Positions 45,086 to 57,299 of a stretch of 64,000 bases of DNA are shown piece after piece. Source of the stretch: Tigriopus japonicus (lineage: Eukaryota; Arthropoda; Copepoda; Harpacticoida; Harpacticidae). How positions within the stretch are numbered: position 1 is the first letter of the stretch; every line of letters starts with the position of its first letter. Where the stretch lies: assembly GCA_010645155.1 (NCBI GenBank), contig CM021321.1:6399235-6463234 (forward strand), given 5' to 3'. The notes below the pieces were generated by a model. The model was not told where the DNA came from. It did not search any database and saw only the letters and a list, made by a program, of their open reading frames with translations. The position numbers and the translations under genes were made by a program.

Positions 45086-47772
45086 CTACATCATAGAATC
45101 GTTTCTAATCACAGCCTCTAAAGCGGCGAGGGAGACGCGACGTTTTCCTTTAAATGCTCTCATGCACGAATGGTCGTCAAAGACGTAGACATTCTTGAAA
45201 TCCATGCAACAGAGTCGACATCGCACCCACAAACGATATGGATCGGCTTTTCGATGACCATGCTCTCTCCTTAGGTGATCCTCCACCATTCTCCGATTCC
45301 CACCTCCGAATTTCTTGGCAGGATCACATTCCCGACAAAGGAAATAATAGAAGTGATTGGGGATCCAGAGCATGTCTGATTTTCCATAGCTTGATCTAGG
45401 ATGTCCATGTTTCAAATGCAACTGCATGGCCTTTAAGGAGGAACAATGGAGGAAGCACGTGGCACATTGAAATAGATCTCGAGGATGAGCAATTACCAAA
45501 TGGCGTAACACATCATGGGTGCCTTCTTTCGGCATTTCACAGAAGAAACAAGTGAAATGGCCAAGTTCGTCTTTAGGAGGAGGTACGTAATCTGGAACCG
45601 TGCAAGGGACAGGCTCTCGAATTTGGTTTGCGTTTTGTTCCATACTGTTCAGGAAGTCCAATCGATCCAAATGCCGTTTGCTTCGTACATGCTCGAAGAA
45701 TTCTTTGATATTCACCGACAATTTGAGCGGGAAACAAATCGAGCAGATCAGATAGTGCTTCCTATATGGAGCTTGTTCCATGGTCATGAGATGACTTTTG
45801 CCGAGGAAGTGTTGCTGCAAATTGAAAGCGGACGGACACCATCTATTGCAAATTCGACAAATATACTTTCGTTGCAACGTGCCATTAGTCTCTGATACGA
45901 TCTTGGTCTTCTTAAAACCCCAAGGTCGGAATGAATTGAAAGGCGGAGTCTGCGATCTAAAATACAGAAGGTTAATGAGGCTGCAAACTACACTTGTCAA
46001 GTAAGCAATACTCCATTTCATCACCTGGATCTTTTCTGGGGCGAGTGGGATTCCTTTGGTGAATCTGGTTGAGAGGGTGGCGTCACCATCACTTCCACAT
46101 TGGCAAGATGGTCATTCGATTGCAAATGAAGCTCAAATTGATCACGGTTAGAGTCCGGATAAGTAACACAACAAAGATTGCAATGAAACGACTTCAATCT
46201 GTCTGATCGAGTCAGGTGTTCACTTGAACGCAAATGATCATCCATGTCTTCACGTTTGGGGATTATTGAATCACATGCCAAGCAATAATCCGGAGCATTG
46301 TCTTTCCTACCATTTCCATTGTTTTCAATTGAGTTGTCCTCGAGAAGAGTCACTTTAATATTCGGTCGAAAAGTCCTATCAAATTGTTTATTGTCCCCTT
46401 TTAATGATGGGGTACTTTCTCGTGAGAACACAGGGGTCTGCTGTGGGTCTTGAAGCTCTTGTAATTCGGACCCATCAATGAAATAAGGTTGAGTTTCATC
46501 TAGTTGTCTTTCGGAGAAATTGGCGCATTTTTCGTAGGTAATTGGAAAATGAGTCAACCATTTGGGAACGTGGTTCGTCTTAAAGCTGCAAAATCGGCAC
46601 TTTAAATCAAACTCCCCTTCGTAGGATCGTGTGGAAACATCTTCAAGCTCAAATTTCAAGCCTTTTTCGGGATGACGTCGCTCATAATGGTGAATAATGG
46701 CCTGGAATATATCGTTGTTTACAATCTTGTTAGGTTTATTAAACATTCAATCAGACGAGAAATACTTGGGAGAGTTAATATTTTTCTCACGCTTTCGTTC
46801 AAAAATTACTTTAAAGAGTATATTGCACATATCGCAAAGTGCGAGTACAAGGTAAGTAAAAAAACGTGCAATCAAATTGAAGTACAATTATGATGAAACG
46901 AGACCGCTCAGATGGTGCTTAAAAAAGATAACATAAAAATACGTGACAAAAAAATAGATTGCATTTTTTCCTTTGGCCTGTTAGAGAAAAACAGTCTAAA
47001 TATTAAAAGTGAACTGAATAAATATTTGTTCAAGGTTTTTATCTGGAGCAAACAAATCTATTTCACAAATCTATAACAAAACTATCTATTAAATAAATAT
47101 ATTTTTGTAAACGTTAATAATTCAAAACAACATTATCAATTTATGTACATTTACCTCATGAGTCAGTAAGAAAATGTAAAACTGACATTGTTTTCACATA
47201 TCGCTCATTTTCCAAGACATCCATAACAACCAAGTAATATGTCCTTTCATAAGGTAGTACATTGTAGGCATGTTTCGGTGTTTAAGGTCACGCTTGAAAT
47301 ACGTGTACAGCGTAGAGGGGTAATAAAATATTGTTGAACTGGGGATAAAGAGAAAAAGGACGACCTAAGAACCCGTTCAGCCATAAGGGTCATTTCGAAG
47401 AGGCTCTTTTAATATCACTAAAATGTGTTCATAGACTTGGCAAACTACAAAGAAAGTCATTCTCACCTCCAAGCTTCGAGCGAGGAACACACTTTCGCAA
47501 CGCAGACAAACGATTTGACGCCCATCCAGAGGTGGGATCACATCGCGGTACATCTGATGGGATTTCAGGGCATGGGCCCTCCGCAAATGGTCGGCCAGAA
47601 GGAAATAGCTCGTGAATAAGGGTGAAATGGCCCGAATGTTGGAGCGAATACATCGGAAACATTGAAACTGGAGCTCAGCATGCAAATCCAAGTGTTGGGA
47701 CAAATCGGGCCACGAACTGGGACAAAAAGGGCACGCTTGGAACACGAGCTCTTCGGACATGGGGGAAGTCAT
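45086..47772 (-). CDS. C2H2-type multi-zinc-finger protein
   Basis: Three exons, 47772-47467, 46701-46025 and 45956-45086, joined by GT-AG introns of 765 and 68 bp with frame kept, give 617 residues. About ten Cys2-His2-like fingers are seen, many with atypical spacing: C-P-F-C ... H-L-D-L-H, C-L-R-C-E-S-V-F ... H-H-Y-E-R-R-H (split by intron 1), C-R-F-C ... H, C-L-A-C ... H, C-N-L-C ... H, C-R-I-C ... H-F-L-G-K-S-H, C-F-F-C ... H, and C-R-L-C near the end. Some have H-x(5)-H ends, as in fingers that bind RNA or double-stranded nucleic acid. There is no KRAB, ZAD or BTB domain at the start. Nucleic-acid binding is likely; the target is unknown. The joining of exon 1 rests on a clean splice pair and on completion of a finger. 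Confidence 0.78.
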
Positions 47773-49814
47773 TTGAAATTCACGTCTTGATTAAAGCAAA
47801 GGACCTAAGACCAAAATATCATTAGCCCCACGTGATGTTTACTTTATGATGAACTGGTTCATTCAGGGTGAGAGAATTTGCAGATCAACTACTCGTATTT
47901 TGCTGGTGCTGCGAATCGGATCCGGGTCTTGGGGTTAAGTACCGAGTTAAGGTCCGTCTTTGAAATAGTTCAAAGATTGCATTCTTTTCAAGTTATGGGC
48001 TACGTATTCTTGACCTCGGCCAAAGTTTAGTAATTTTCAAGATTGAAGTAATACAGGTGGTCCACGATTTTTGGATTTTTTTTCATGAGCTATATGTGCA
48101 AATTGTTCTTTGTTGCGGATTGAATCAAATGTATTGAAATTTCGGCAAATTGAAATGGTAAACGGAAGTTGACATGATTCTAGGGAAAAAAATCGTCCCT
48201 TTCCTTGAACTTTTCTAAGATAACACTGGTTTTAAACGTTATGACACCAAACGACTTCATTATTAAGATAATTTTATTTTTGCGCTTATGACCGTCCTCA
48301 AGCCTTAACTTGACACATCATCAATAGAAATATTGATGAAATCTAAAGAGGCATTTGGGCTAGCAAATATCGAAGACACCCACTCACATTTGTGTGCATT
48401 ATTATTTTTTGTAGAGGTGCATGTTAACGACGAATGGTTTTGTCCATCCAAAAAGTCATTTTTACTATTTTACTTGATATAGCAAATCATGTAAATATTG
48501 TTGTGTTAGAGCGTATTTAATTCTTAAAGGTTCCAAACATGGCATGAAAACAATTTTTAACTTTAAAAAAATTGGGCAAAATGCATAACAAAACAGACGC
48601 TACTTTCCAATTTTTTTCAACTTCAAAATTTGCCAATGTTTGGTCTTAAATGGAATATAAACCATAGGCAATATCAAATTTTTATTGTTATGAGCCACTC
48701 GTGCCCGAAATGTTTAAAAAGAACTGGCAATTTTGGTATATTAACTGGGATAACCTATTAAGAATAACTGTATCATAACCAGTCTTGAGAGATGTTCTCC
48801 CAAGCATCTCATGACCAAGTTAAGCTTGAGCGCCAATTTCCCATCTCGTGCTCAAAGCTTTTACCTCGCTCAAGCAATCAGTTGTGAACGAATCGGGGAG
48901 AATCTGAGGCTTTCTTTTTCTCATCATGGATTTCGCAGGACCCTAGCCAGGACTTGACTTGCCCTAGCTTGGTTGCCTGCTGCAGGCATGCTAGAGATCC
49001 CTATCTTTCATTAGGGCGCGTGTAAGATCGAACCCTAGGCTGCTGGGAGGGGTCACTCGAACACGAGGGTGACGAGTCCACTCTATTTTAACGTACGTTG
49101 CTTCTGGATTCGCCATTAAGACAACCAGTCTCAGTCGAACGATAATTCTTAAGACGTGCTTTGTTGTTCCTAACAAGTACTTTTAGCCTTCAAATGATGA
49201 CACTGCGCACAATTTGAGCTGATGGGTCATCAGAAATCCCCCGAAAACCAGTTTTGTGAACGTTACACACGGCCACTTGATGGTTCAGAGTAAGGATCTA
49301 AATATATAAAGGGGGCAGGGCACATGTATGAGTGCGCTGAGCTTCCATGCTAAATTGTCCGTGCTATCTTATCTCTCTGGAGTGATTCTAATTCATACAA
49401 ACTCATCCTCGTCCTCATATCTGAGGATCGCCTTGATTTTTGTCACTCAATCCACGGAGGATGCGCCAATTTGTGACTGATATTAGACCCATTTGTTGTA
49501 AGTTGTGCGCGTTCATTACTGTCTCGCCATTCTTGCGCTCATTCTTCACGAGATTCAACGACTTTGCGTGCTTGCTTGGCTGAGATTTATGCAACGTACA
49601 GACTGACTTAAGCGGTCATGTTGTTTCCTCTTTCCATGTCCATGGGTTGAATCAGGGATAATCGAAGAAGAGAGATACGAAGATTGCATAATCAATCACC
49701 CGATTTCTCGCTCATCCGGCTTATCTTTTTCTCACTTAGTGCGAGACGAGATCGGAGACTGATTGGAGTTCTTGGATCTCACCCTCTCCACACATACACA
49801 CACAGAACCTTATC
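47773..49814. other. Divergent intergenic region, 2 kb
   Basis: Between the starts of the minus-strand zinc-finger gene and the plus-strand TLCD-like gene. Mostly AT-rich. A GC-richer part at about 48930-49090 contains a small palindrome (CCTGCTGCAGG). A TATA box is at 49303-49310. No open frame or RNA gene that I can support. Confidence 0.45.
49303..49310 (+). promoter_or_regulatory. TATA box candidate for the TLCD-like gene
   Basis: TATATAAA followed by a G run, the best core-promoter match in this intergenic stretch. It lies about 500 bp upstream of the TLCD-like ATG, which would leave a 5' leader of about 480 nt or a leader with an intron. Position and match only. Confidence 0.4.
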
Positions 49815-50780
49815 ATGCATTCGGGCTATGTGGACACTTCCAGATCGAATTCGGGTCCGATGCCTCCCGAATCGGATCCCAATTTCAATCCGTTTTTGGC
49901 GTATGTGTCTGCGGGATTCACTTTCTTCTTGGTGGTCAATATTATTACCAAGTATTATGTGCCTGAATCGGTTGAATTGGCGGGACCCCGATCGGTTTGG
50001 AAATGGCAAAACATCCTGACTTCGTTTATTCATTCGGGATTGACGGGTTGTTTGGCGCCTTTGGGATTCTATTTGGATCCGAATATGTGCAACGACATGA
50101 TCGATGCCTTCAACTCCTTCACTCACATTCTGATCTCATTTAGTATCGGATACTTTGTGTTCGATTTTATGGATATGTACTTGTACAACAAGAAGAAGAG
50201 CACCTATGAGCTTTTGTTCCACCATTTTTGCGTGATCAGTTGCTTTGGTGTGGCGGCATACACCAAGCATTATCTTCCCTATGCCTCGTTGGCTTTGGTG
50301 GTGGAGATCAACTCGATTTTCTTGCATTTGCGTCAACTCTTCATTATCCAAGGGGTTGATCGGCAATCGAAACGCTATCGATTCGCCGCATTGGCTAATG
50401 TCATCACGTTCGTATTGTTCCGAATCCTGCTTTTGGGCTGGATGACTCGGTGGATCACCATGAACCGGGATAATGTGCCATTGGTGTTCTTCACCATGGG
50501 CAGTTTTGGATTGGCCGTGATCACGGCCATGAATGCCATACTTTTCTACCGGATCCTCAAAAGTGACTACTTAAGCTCGGGCTCCAAATCCACGCCCATC
50601 AGTCCGAAGAAAGCACTCCGTCCTGACGAGGGCAATCCTCCCAAATATGTCTCCAAAGATGTGAACAATATCATGCACAAGATCTTTGACGACGATAGCG
50701 AGAGTGGAAGTGACGAACGGATCTGGCGATTGGCAGCCAAGCACTCAAAAATGACCTCCAGAGACAAAAAGGAGGATTAA
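49815..50780 (+). CDS. TLCD1/2-like: TLC domain protein, TLCD1/TLCD2-like
   Basis: A multi-pass membrane protein of 321 residues in one exon. TRAM-LAG-CLN8 proteins of the TLCD1/2 branch affect plasma-membrane phospholipid composition and fluidity in vertebrates and worms. Six or so hydrophobic segments lie between residues 28 and 255. Branch motifs are W-K-W-Q-N-I-L-T-S-F-I-H-S, GYFVFDFMDM, an E-L-L-F-H-H pair of histidines, VEINSIFLHLRQL and LLGWMTRW. The N-terminus is Ser/Pro-rich, and a 65-residue cytosolic tail is basic then acidic with S-E-S-G-S-D. The start is the first ATG of the frame (TATCATGCAT). AATAAA at 50796-50801 is the likely poly(A) signal, 16 nt past the stop. Confidence 0.9.
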   Translation: MHSGYVDTSRSNSGPMPPESDPNFNPFLAYVSAGFTFFLVVNIITKYYVPESVELAGPRSVWKWQNILTSFIHSGLTGCLAPLGFYLDPNMCNDMIDAFNSFTHILISFSIGYFVFDFMDMYLYNKKKSTYELLFHHFCVISCFGVAAYTKHYLPYASLALVVEINSIFLHLRQLFIIQGVDRQSKRYRFAALANVITFVLFRILLLGWMTRWITMNRDNVPLVFFTMGSFGLAVITAMNAILFYRILKSDYLSSGSKSTPISPKKALRPDEGNPPKYVSKDVNNIMHKIFDDDSESGSDERIWRLAAKHSKMTSRDKKED

Positions 50781-51835
50781 GACTGAAAACAAGAATAATA
50801 AACACAAGCCGTTCAAAACAAATGGAAACGAGCCGCTCCGCTATGTTAGTGAAAGTCGCGGAAATGTCATAATCCTGGGTGAATTATCCATCTAAAGAAG
50901 AAATAGAAATCGTTCAAATAACTTAAAATAAGAATGCCTACAGTTACGTTGTGACCAGTTGAAGAAATGCTAATGTTCAATCAATTTATAATGAAAAGAA
51001 AAAGTGAATCTAAATTCCAGTGAATCACGCGTCTGAATTCAAAGAGACTATGATTCTTGACCTCGAGGGTCAAAAATCTGTTTTGTATTTCGCCTCTCTG
51101 AACAAAGAGAAGTAATAGTAATAATGGTGATGATGCATGTGTGGGGATTGTGATAGAAAAGATCATCAGTCCTTTAATACATCGAATAAGGTAGTAGTTC
51201 CTTGGACCAATCGGGCAAAAAGATGATGTAGGGAAACGTGTTGAACTGAATGGACAATGCCAATTTGAAGTGCTTACATACGCTTTGTCGTCTGGTTAAT
51301 ATGGAGAGATGATAGATTCGGAATGTGGATTTGATCAAGAGTCTACAGATCCATCTTAAAATGTGGGTCTCTTCAATAAAAGAGGGCAAATGATAGTTTA
51401 CTCTAGTGGGGATAAAATGTGTTTTGTTTCTTAAATGTACAAGATAAGATTGAGGTTATGAGAGATTGCCAAGATTGCAAAGAGAACCGTCGCAAGCCTG
51501 ATAATATTATGCACGAAAAAGGTAGATCAACTATGAATGCTTGGTTTGCTCCAATCAGAGACTTGAAGGAGGAAGGGAACGAACGATACGGGTAATGTAA
51601 TATGTTGAGCAATATCCATCCTCCTCTACTTGAAAAAAGAGATAATAGATGAGTAACAGAGTAACAAGCGGATTCGATCCGCGAGAACCGTATTGTAGAG
51701 GGGTGGCTGCTGGTTTTCTCAGTAGGACAAGGTGTGGTTGTGATTCTCAATTTCGGGATCGGTCAGTCAGTAATCATGAATTCTGGGTTGTGGGTTGTTT
51801 TTCTTGTCACGGTACTTTTGCCAGGCCAACGATGT
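50781..51835. other. Convergent 3' intergenic region
   Basis: Between the stops of the TLCD-like gene (plus) and CARM1 (minus). AATAAA at 50796-50801 serves the former. The rest is AT-rich and may include a long CARM1 3'UTR. Open frames on the minus strand here lack recognisable features. Confidence 0.45.
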
Positions 51836-54800
51836 TCAATGTCGTAAATTGGCGGTCGATGCCGAAGTACTGGCATGAGCAGGTTGAGGCATGGCCCCAT
51901 GACTCCCACTCATGGCATTCATCAGGTTACTGCTACCAGGTTGTCCTTGCATGTAGTCTCCGATCATCATATTGGCCGAACCTTGCGAGATCAAACTGGG
52001 ACTGACACCCCCACCAATGAGCTGATTGAATTGGAGCGAGTTGGCAGCACTTGTGGGCGGAATGGGCGTGGTGCCGTTGCTCGACGCGTTCTGTACACTG
52101 TTAGGCGTGGTAGGCTGCTGTTTCCGACCCGTGGCTGGAATCGATCCTTGATGGATGTTGGCGGAAGCAGACAGGTTAGTGGGCACATTGGCTGTATTGT
52201 TGTCCAGAGACACGTGGCCTAGACCGTCCACGATCATTCCGTTTACCAAGTTCATAGCCTGAAATGGCGAAATGAACCATTAGAATACACAAGATGCTAG
52301 TAATACGTCCATCACCAATTTGCACGCACTAATGCACTTTTTAGACAACAAAAACATAGTGGTTAGTATACAACAAGTCCTTTTAAATTATTTTGTTTAA
52401 ATTAACTTCATCGTCTTGTGAACTGTCAATTCACGCTCGAAGTTTTTAGGACTCTCGAAGTAACGCTCTAAAATCCTTGTGCAACATCCCATGAAGGCTT
52501 ACATACAACCAAAATAAGTCGAAACGTACCTGCCGCGCTCCTTGCATGTCCACTTGAGCCCAATAATTTTCACTGGGTGACGTGTGGTTTTCGCCCGGAG
52601 GGGGTGCAGGTTGGACCCCGGTATATCGGAAGTAGGGGTTCTTGAGGTCGAGCGAGTTGGTGGATCTGATGTTGGTGCCCATGACCTGACATTCGATGGT
52701 GACGTCGTAGCTCTGTTTCATGTTGGCTACCATCAGGACTTTGCCTGTCATGATCTGACCTTGCTTGACAAAAATGGGTGTGTCCAAGAGACAACGCACT
52801 TGATACCTAAGAAAAAACATAGAATAAGTCTAGCTCGATCTTCGAGGCTAGGCTTCGAAGTTTGGATTGGGGAATCCTTTTTCGGCTTACCAGTGAGTCA
52901 AAGGCTCCGTGGGAGAAGTTGAGAGCCACACGGTGGATCCCGTGCCGATAAAGGCCACGTCAAACCAAAAGGCCAGTCCGTGGACAGTCCCCGATTCGAG
53001 GAGATGAAATTCGAGAGGGATCTCGATCCGATGGAGTTCCGTTTCGTGTGCCTTTTGGAAGTCAATCGTGTGTTTCTGAGTCTTGGCCATGCAGATGCGA
53101 ATATCGAAGGTGTCCACGATGGGCTGTCGGAAGTATTCCTTCAGCGCAGCATCTCTCAGAGAGCTTAAATTGACGCCATGGAAGAACTCCTGATACCAGA
53201 AGTTGACCTTGTTGATTTGCTCCATGTAGAGGGCCTCATCTTGGAATGGAGCCACGTGCAAGTCACCCAGAGAGGGGAACATTTTGCCCGAAGGTTTGAG
53301 CCATTTCTTGGCGTGCAGATAGGTCTCAAGCATGCGTTCGTTCAGTAACATGTAGCCCATGGGCTCGGAGATGATCATATCCACCTTTTCCGGAAGCTCG
53401 ATCTCTTCGATCTTGCCGGATATCACTTGGATACATTGGTCTACCCGATTGCTCTTGACCAGAGCCTCGGCGTGTTTGGCAATGCTAGAACCCTCAACAG
53501 CGTAGACCTACAGAAATATCAAAATATAATTACTGATCTTAGTATGGTTTTAACTTGAACAAGTCGGACCACCAACCTTCTTGGCTCCGGCTTGATGAGC
53601 GAAAAAGCTCAATATTCCCGATCCCGCACCGACATCCAGCACGATCTTGTCGCGGAAATCGGCCAAATTGGAGAGAATGGCTCTTTGGTAAGTCGAGGTT
53701 CGGATATAATCCTGCATCATGTTCTGCTGTTGGGACAGGTAACCGTAGAACTGGAAATACTGCATGGCGGATGAATCCTCGGTTCGCTCTTTGAACACCG
53801 AGACTTGCGTGCCCGATCTGAAGAACACGGGAAATAGCCATGGATTTCGCAATAATAACAATACCTCCAAGTTCATTCGAATCGTCGTACCTGATACTAT
53901 TCACCATTTGCGTGAACTTTCGGGCCGGTTCTTCAGACTGGAATCGCAAGAGAATCGTTTCCACATCCAAGTGGAAAATGATGCCCTGTCGACCGACACG
54001 CGCCGATTCCACAGACTGTTTCACCAAGAACTCTTGCTCCACTCGACCTTGGGATAAACTCGCCGGGTTGTACAACTTGATCAACATGCCCTAAAACACC
54101 AACTCCGGCCAATTAAAATCCTTCAAATTTATATTTCGGTCTAGGTCAAGTTGTAACATAAATATAACAAACTTGTGTGGGGTTCAGAACTAGCGATGAG
54201 GGAGGGGTAAGTCATCCTAATAAACCTAACCAATGTGTCACGACATTTGATCACCTAACCAGGATTTTTTCGCTACAATCCATGTCCAGTGTATAATCCA
54301 CAAAAATATATGTGGATGAAATACAAATGAATAGGGCTTTCTTGGATTAACGGATTAATCGATTAATCCATTGGCAGTGGATTAATTCGTGAAGTCGTTT
54401 TGTCAGACGGATAATTCGGAAAAAATGTTTTTTTTTTGTTTTATTACAAAAATTCTCCCGAAAATGAATGAAATTGAAGATTCCAAAAGAAATATCAAGC
54501 AAATGTAGGCGCTCTCTTGTGCAAGCAGTTTCAAAAATAATGATTATTTTGGAATGATAAATTCATGTTAATAAATACTGGGATCTTTAATGACTTTAGA
54601 TGTGTTTAAAACTATGTTTCAAACCAACTCTTACTATTCTTTTAGCTTGACACTTCTCAACATACAATTCTCGTGTTTGAGTAAAAGAAACGATAACAAT
54701 AACTCACCTCAGGGTCGTATTCGGCCACCATAATCACGGCAAAATCGTATTTGGGCGTGGGTGTGCCAAATTCGTCCAACTGAGAGACCCGGATCTCACT

Positions 54801-54980
54801 GAAAGACAAGGTTGAGGGCGTAGCGGGCCCGCCCAGAGCTCCGTTGGATCTATGGCTGGTCGATCCCGTGTTCGTGGTGGTGGTGGTCGTCGAACTCTGG
54901 CAACTCCGGGAAGATTCACTCATGGTCACGTCCGTGGAAGTGGGAGGAACCATGAGGGGCGTGGAGCTACTTGAGGCCAT
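51836..54980 (-). CDS. CARM1: CARM1/PRMT4 arginine methyltransferase
   Basis: Makes asymmetric dimethylarginine on histone H3 and splicing and coactivator proteins in the nucleus. Six exons: 54980-54708, 54090-53891, 53817-53577, 53507-52891, 52806-52530, 52258-51836; frame continuous, 676 residues (human 608). The N-terminal PH-like domain covers about residues 75-158. SAM-binding motif I is V-L-D-V-G-A-G-S-G (217-225), with Ala where vertebrates have Cys. The double-E loop [13 protein letters not shown] supplies Glu286 and Glu295. The beta-barrel with [19 protein letters not shown] precedes [19 protein letters not shown]. The C-terminal 140 residues are Asn/Ser/Thr-rich, as expected for the activation tail, but longer. 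The start is the first ATG (context ATCATGG); codons upstream have no ATG. Intron 1 is 617 bp. Confidence 0.95.
54352..54369. repeat. Perfect 18-bp palindrome
   Basis: GGATTAATCGATTAATCC, a perfect inverted repeat in the first intron of CARM1. It contains two TAAT cores as bound by homeodomain dimers, so it could be a regulatory site; that is inference from motif only. Further GGATTAAT copies flank it on both sides. Confidence 0.5.
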
Positions 54981-56381
54981 GATTGACGCGCACAAGAGAC
55001 AAAGATCGGCTCAAGGGACAATGGGCGGGTGTGGGCGGATCTTCCTCCAAGTTGGAATCGGTGCCAAAATCCCTGTTTTGAATCCTCAAAAGTCGTGGAA
55101 TCGGAACAACGAGCGAACAAGCAAGCAAACAGTCGTTGCACCAAGAAACAAGCACAAATGGGCTGTTTGCCGAAATCGCGTTCATCCAGGGACTCCGTTC
55201 AACGAAACATCAATAGCGCGCGATTAGAGCTACGGAAAATGACCCGATAGATTCTAGGCCGTATGTTAACGCATCTAATTCAAAAGTGAGAGCACACCAA
55301 AATCAAGTCAGATTAACCGGCCTTGAGTATATACTTGTGAAAGTTTTTCTTTAGGGAGAGTAAATACTCGACGAATGCTAATTCGACTTGATTTTGGTAT
55401 ACTTTCGCTTTTGAATTAAATGCGTAAACATGCGGCCTAGAGAGAGGACATTCGGTAAAGTGAAGGTATTTTGAACTTTTTTTTCAGACAAAGAAGAACA
55501 CTGAGTGAAATTTTAGAACTTCACTTCTCAGAGAAAAAATAATTCCATGCTAATCCAATATTCAAGTGTTAATGTTAAAACTGTGGTGGTACCATATTTT
55601 ATTCATCTGTCACAGGGCAATAAAGTAAAGCTGAAGTACAGGAGAAGATAGTTACTAAAGTACATGGGAGAAATGAATGAACATCTTTTTGGCGCAAATA
55701 AAGACGAATAAAATTATCCGACTAGAACAAAAAATTAAGAAAGGCACAATAGTCTCATAAGGATGATAAAAAGGCTAGAAATCAAACCAGATAATTCAAA
55801 GTAAATCACAACTGAATCAAACGTAGTGAATCTTATTTTCTTATCAACTTTTTTTTTTTTAATTATCTTGCTTGTTCCTCAAGTTTTAGGGGTGTTTTAT
55901 CCAATTGACCTTAGAGATTTCTTTTGGTTTTGAAATTAAATGAGTGATTGATTGAAATTAGAGTCAATCTTTGATTAAGGATTGAGACTGTTCTGACTTC
56001 ATGAACTTTTAATTAAATCTCGTTTAAACGGTTTTGCAAGAGCATGATTAAATTCAGAGACACTATGAAGGCACAAACTACAACAAAGCCTCAAAAAAGC
56101 AAAGCGTGTGACGACAGCCTTGATTCGCCAAGATAGCCTATTCTTGCAGCTGATTTTTAAGGGGCCTTGGTCCGTTCGTGTTTGATCCTCAAAATGAGGG
56201 CCCAGAGCTCTTCTCTTCTTTCTTCCAGCGCTCAAAACGAGCGGGCTGAGTTGGGCCATCCCTGAATTGGCTAGATAGATGGGAGAAATGCAAGAAAATA
56301 TATTTTTTTGTATTGTTTTTTTGATTTTTTAATGGCCACTCAAACATCCAAAAGGTCTATATATAGAGTATTGGTTATGGC
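54981..56381. other. CARM1 upstream region with an inverted repeat
   Basis: The first 250 bp should hold the CARM1 5' leader and promoter. An inverted repeat at 55253-55442 is listed separately. The rest is AT-rich with no gene seen. Confidence 0.45.
55253..55442. repeat. Inverted repeat with 65-bp arms
   Basis: Left arm 55253-55319 and right arm 55378-55442 are reverse complements with scattered changes; both carry TCTAGGCCG at the outside, then ATTCAAAAG, then CCAAAATCAAGTC. The loop is about 58 bp. It is consistent with a miniature inverted-repeat element about 270 bp upstream of the CARM1 ATG. No flanking duplication is obvious. Confidence 0.7.
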
Positions 56382-57291
56382 TAGGGCTGAATATTTTAGG
56401 TTTTACATAAAAACCTAGGTTTTAACCTAAAACGCCTTTTTTGGGCAATTTTTACCTAAAAATAAGTTTCCAACCTAAAATTTACTTTTTTCTCGCATTT
56501 TTCAGGAAATTTTTACCTAAAACTAAGTTTTCAACCTAAAATTAACTTTTTTCTCACCCTAAAGTCATTTGACTACGCCCACTTGAAAATTACCCCAGTG
56601 TCTTTAAAACAAAAAAAGGAAGAAAGTAGAAGAGTGGGAGCTACAATGTTTTTCATCTCAACAACATACCGAATTAGCTTTATCAGGTGGTTTCAGGCCG
56701 GCATACTGCCAATTAAGGGCGCTCACTGTCATTTTTTGAAGTTATATTTTTCTCTCGTCTCGTTTTCAGTCATTTCATCTCGTTTTTAGGGCGCAAATTT
56801 TCAATTTCTTTTTTTAAGTCGAAAATTTTTTAACTCGTTTTTAGGTCAAAAATTTCTGAACTCGTTTTAAGGTCAAAAATTTCTGAGCTCGTTTTAAGGT
56901 CAAAAATTTCTGAACTCGTTTTAAGGTCAAAAATTTCCGATCTCCGTGTTTAGGTCGACAATTTTCGGTCTCATTTTAGGTTTTGGTCGCATTTTTGCCA
57001 CTTTCTGCCATATTCTACCGCTTAACAAATTTCACTGGCACAAACTTTTCTATACTGGCATTTTCCCCCACTGCCAAATAAAATTTTCATTGCCTTTGTC
57101 TCTGCTCAACTGTTTTTACTCTTGCCAAGAGTAAAGTGCTGAAAAACAATAGATAAAAGGCAAAATTTGGTCTGAAAAGCCACTGTAAAAGGTGTTATCT
57201 ATTCAACCTAAAAAAAACCTAAAACGTAGTTTTGGGCAACCTAATTATGTCATAATTTGCCCAAAAAGTTAACCTAAAATATTCAGCCCTA
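56382..57291. mobile_element. Non-autonomous hAT-type element with 8-bp target duplication
   Basis: The left end TAGGGCTGAATATTTTAGG and the right end CCTAAAATATTCAGCCCTA are exact inverted copies. The 8-mer GTTATGGC flanks the element exactly on both sides (56374-56381 and 57292-57299). Eight-bp duplications are the mark of hAT transposases. The 910-bp interior has many AACCTAAAA motifs near both ends and a 27-bp tandem array (56832-56940), and no transposase frame. It must have moved with a transposase supplied from elsewhere. Confidence 0.85.
56832..56945. repeat. Tandem repeat, 27-bp unit
   Basis: At least four copies of ACTCGTTTTAAGGTCAAAAA plus ATTTCTG, starting at 56832, 56859, 56886 and 56913, with single-base changes and a decayed fifth copy. 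Inside the hAT-type element. Confidence 0.8.
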
Positions 57292-57299
57292 GTTATGGC

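Noticed and set aside
48990..49090. Possible tRNA because of a GTTCGATC-like T-loop on the minus strand
   Set aside because: The flanking bases do not form a T-stem and no D-arm, anticodon arm or acceptor stem could be built.
51649..52222. Plus-strand frames of 115-118 codons opposite CARM1 exon 6
   Set aside because: They lie antisense to a well-supported coding exon and have no features of their own.
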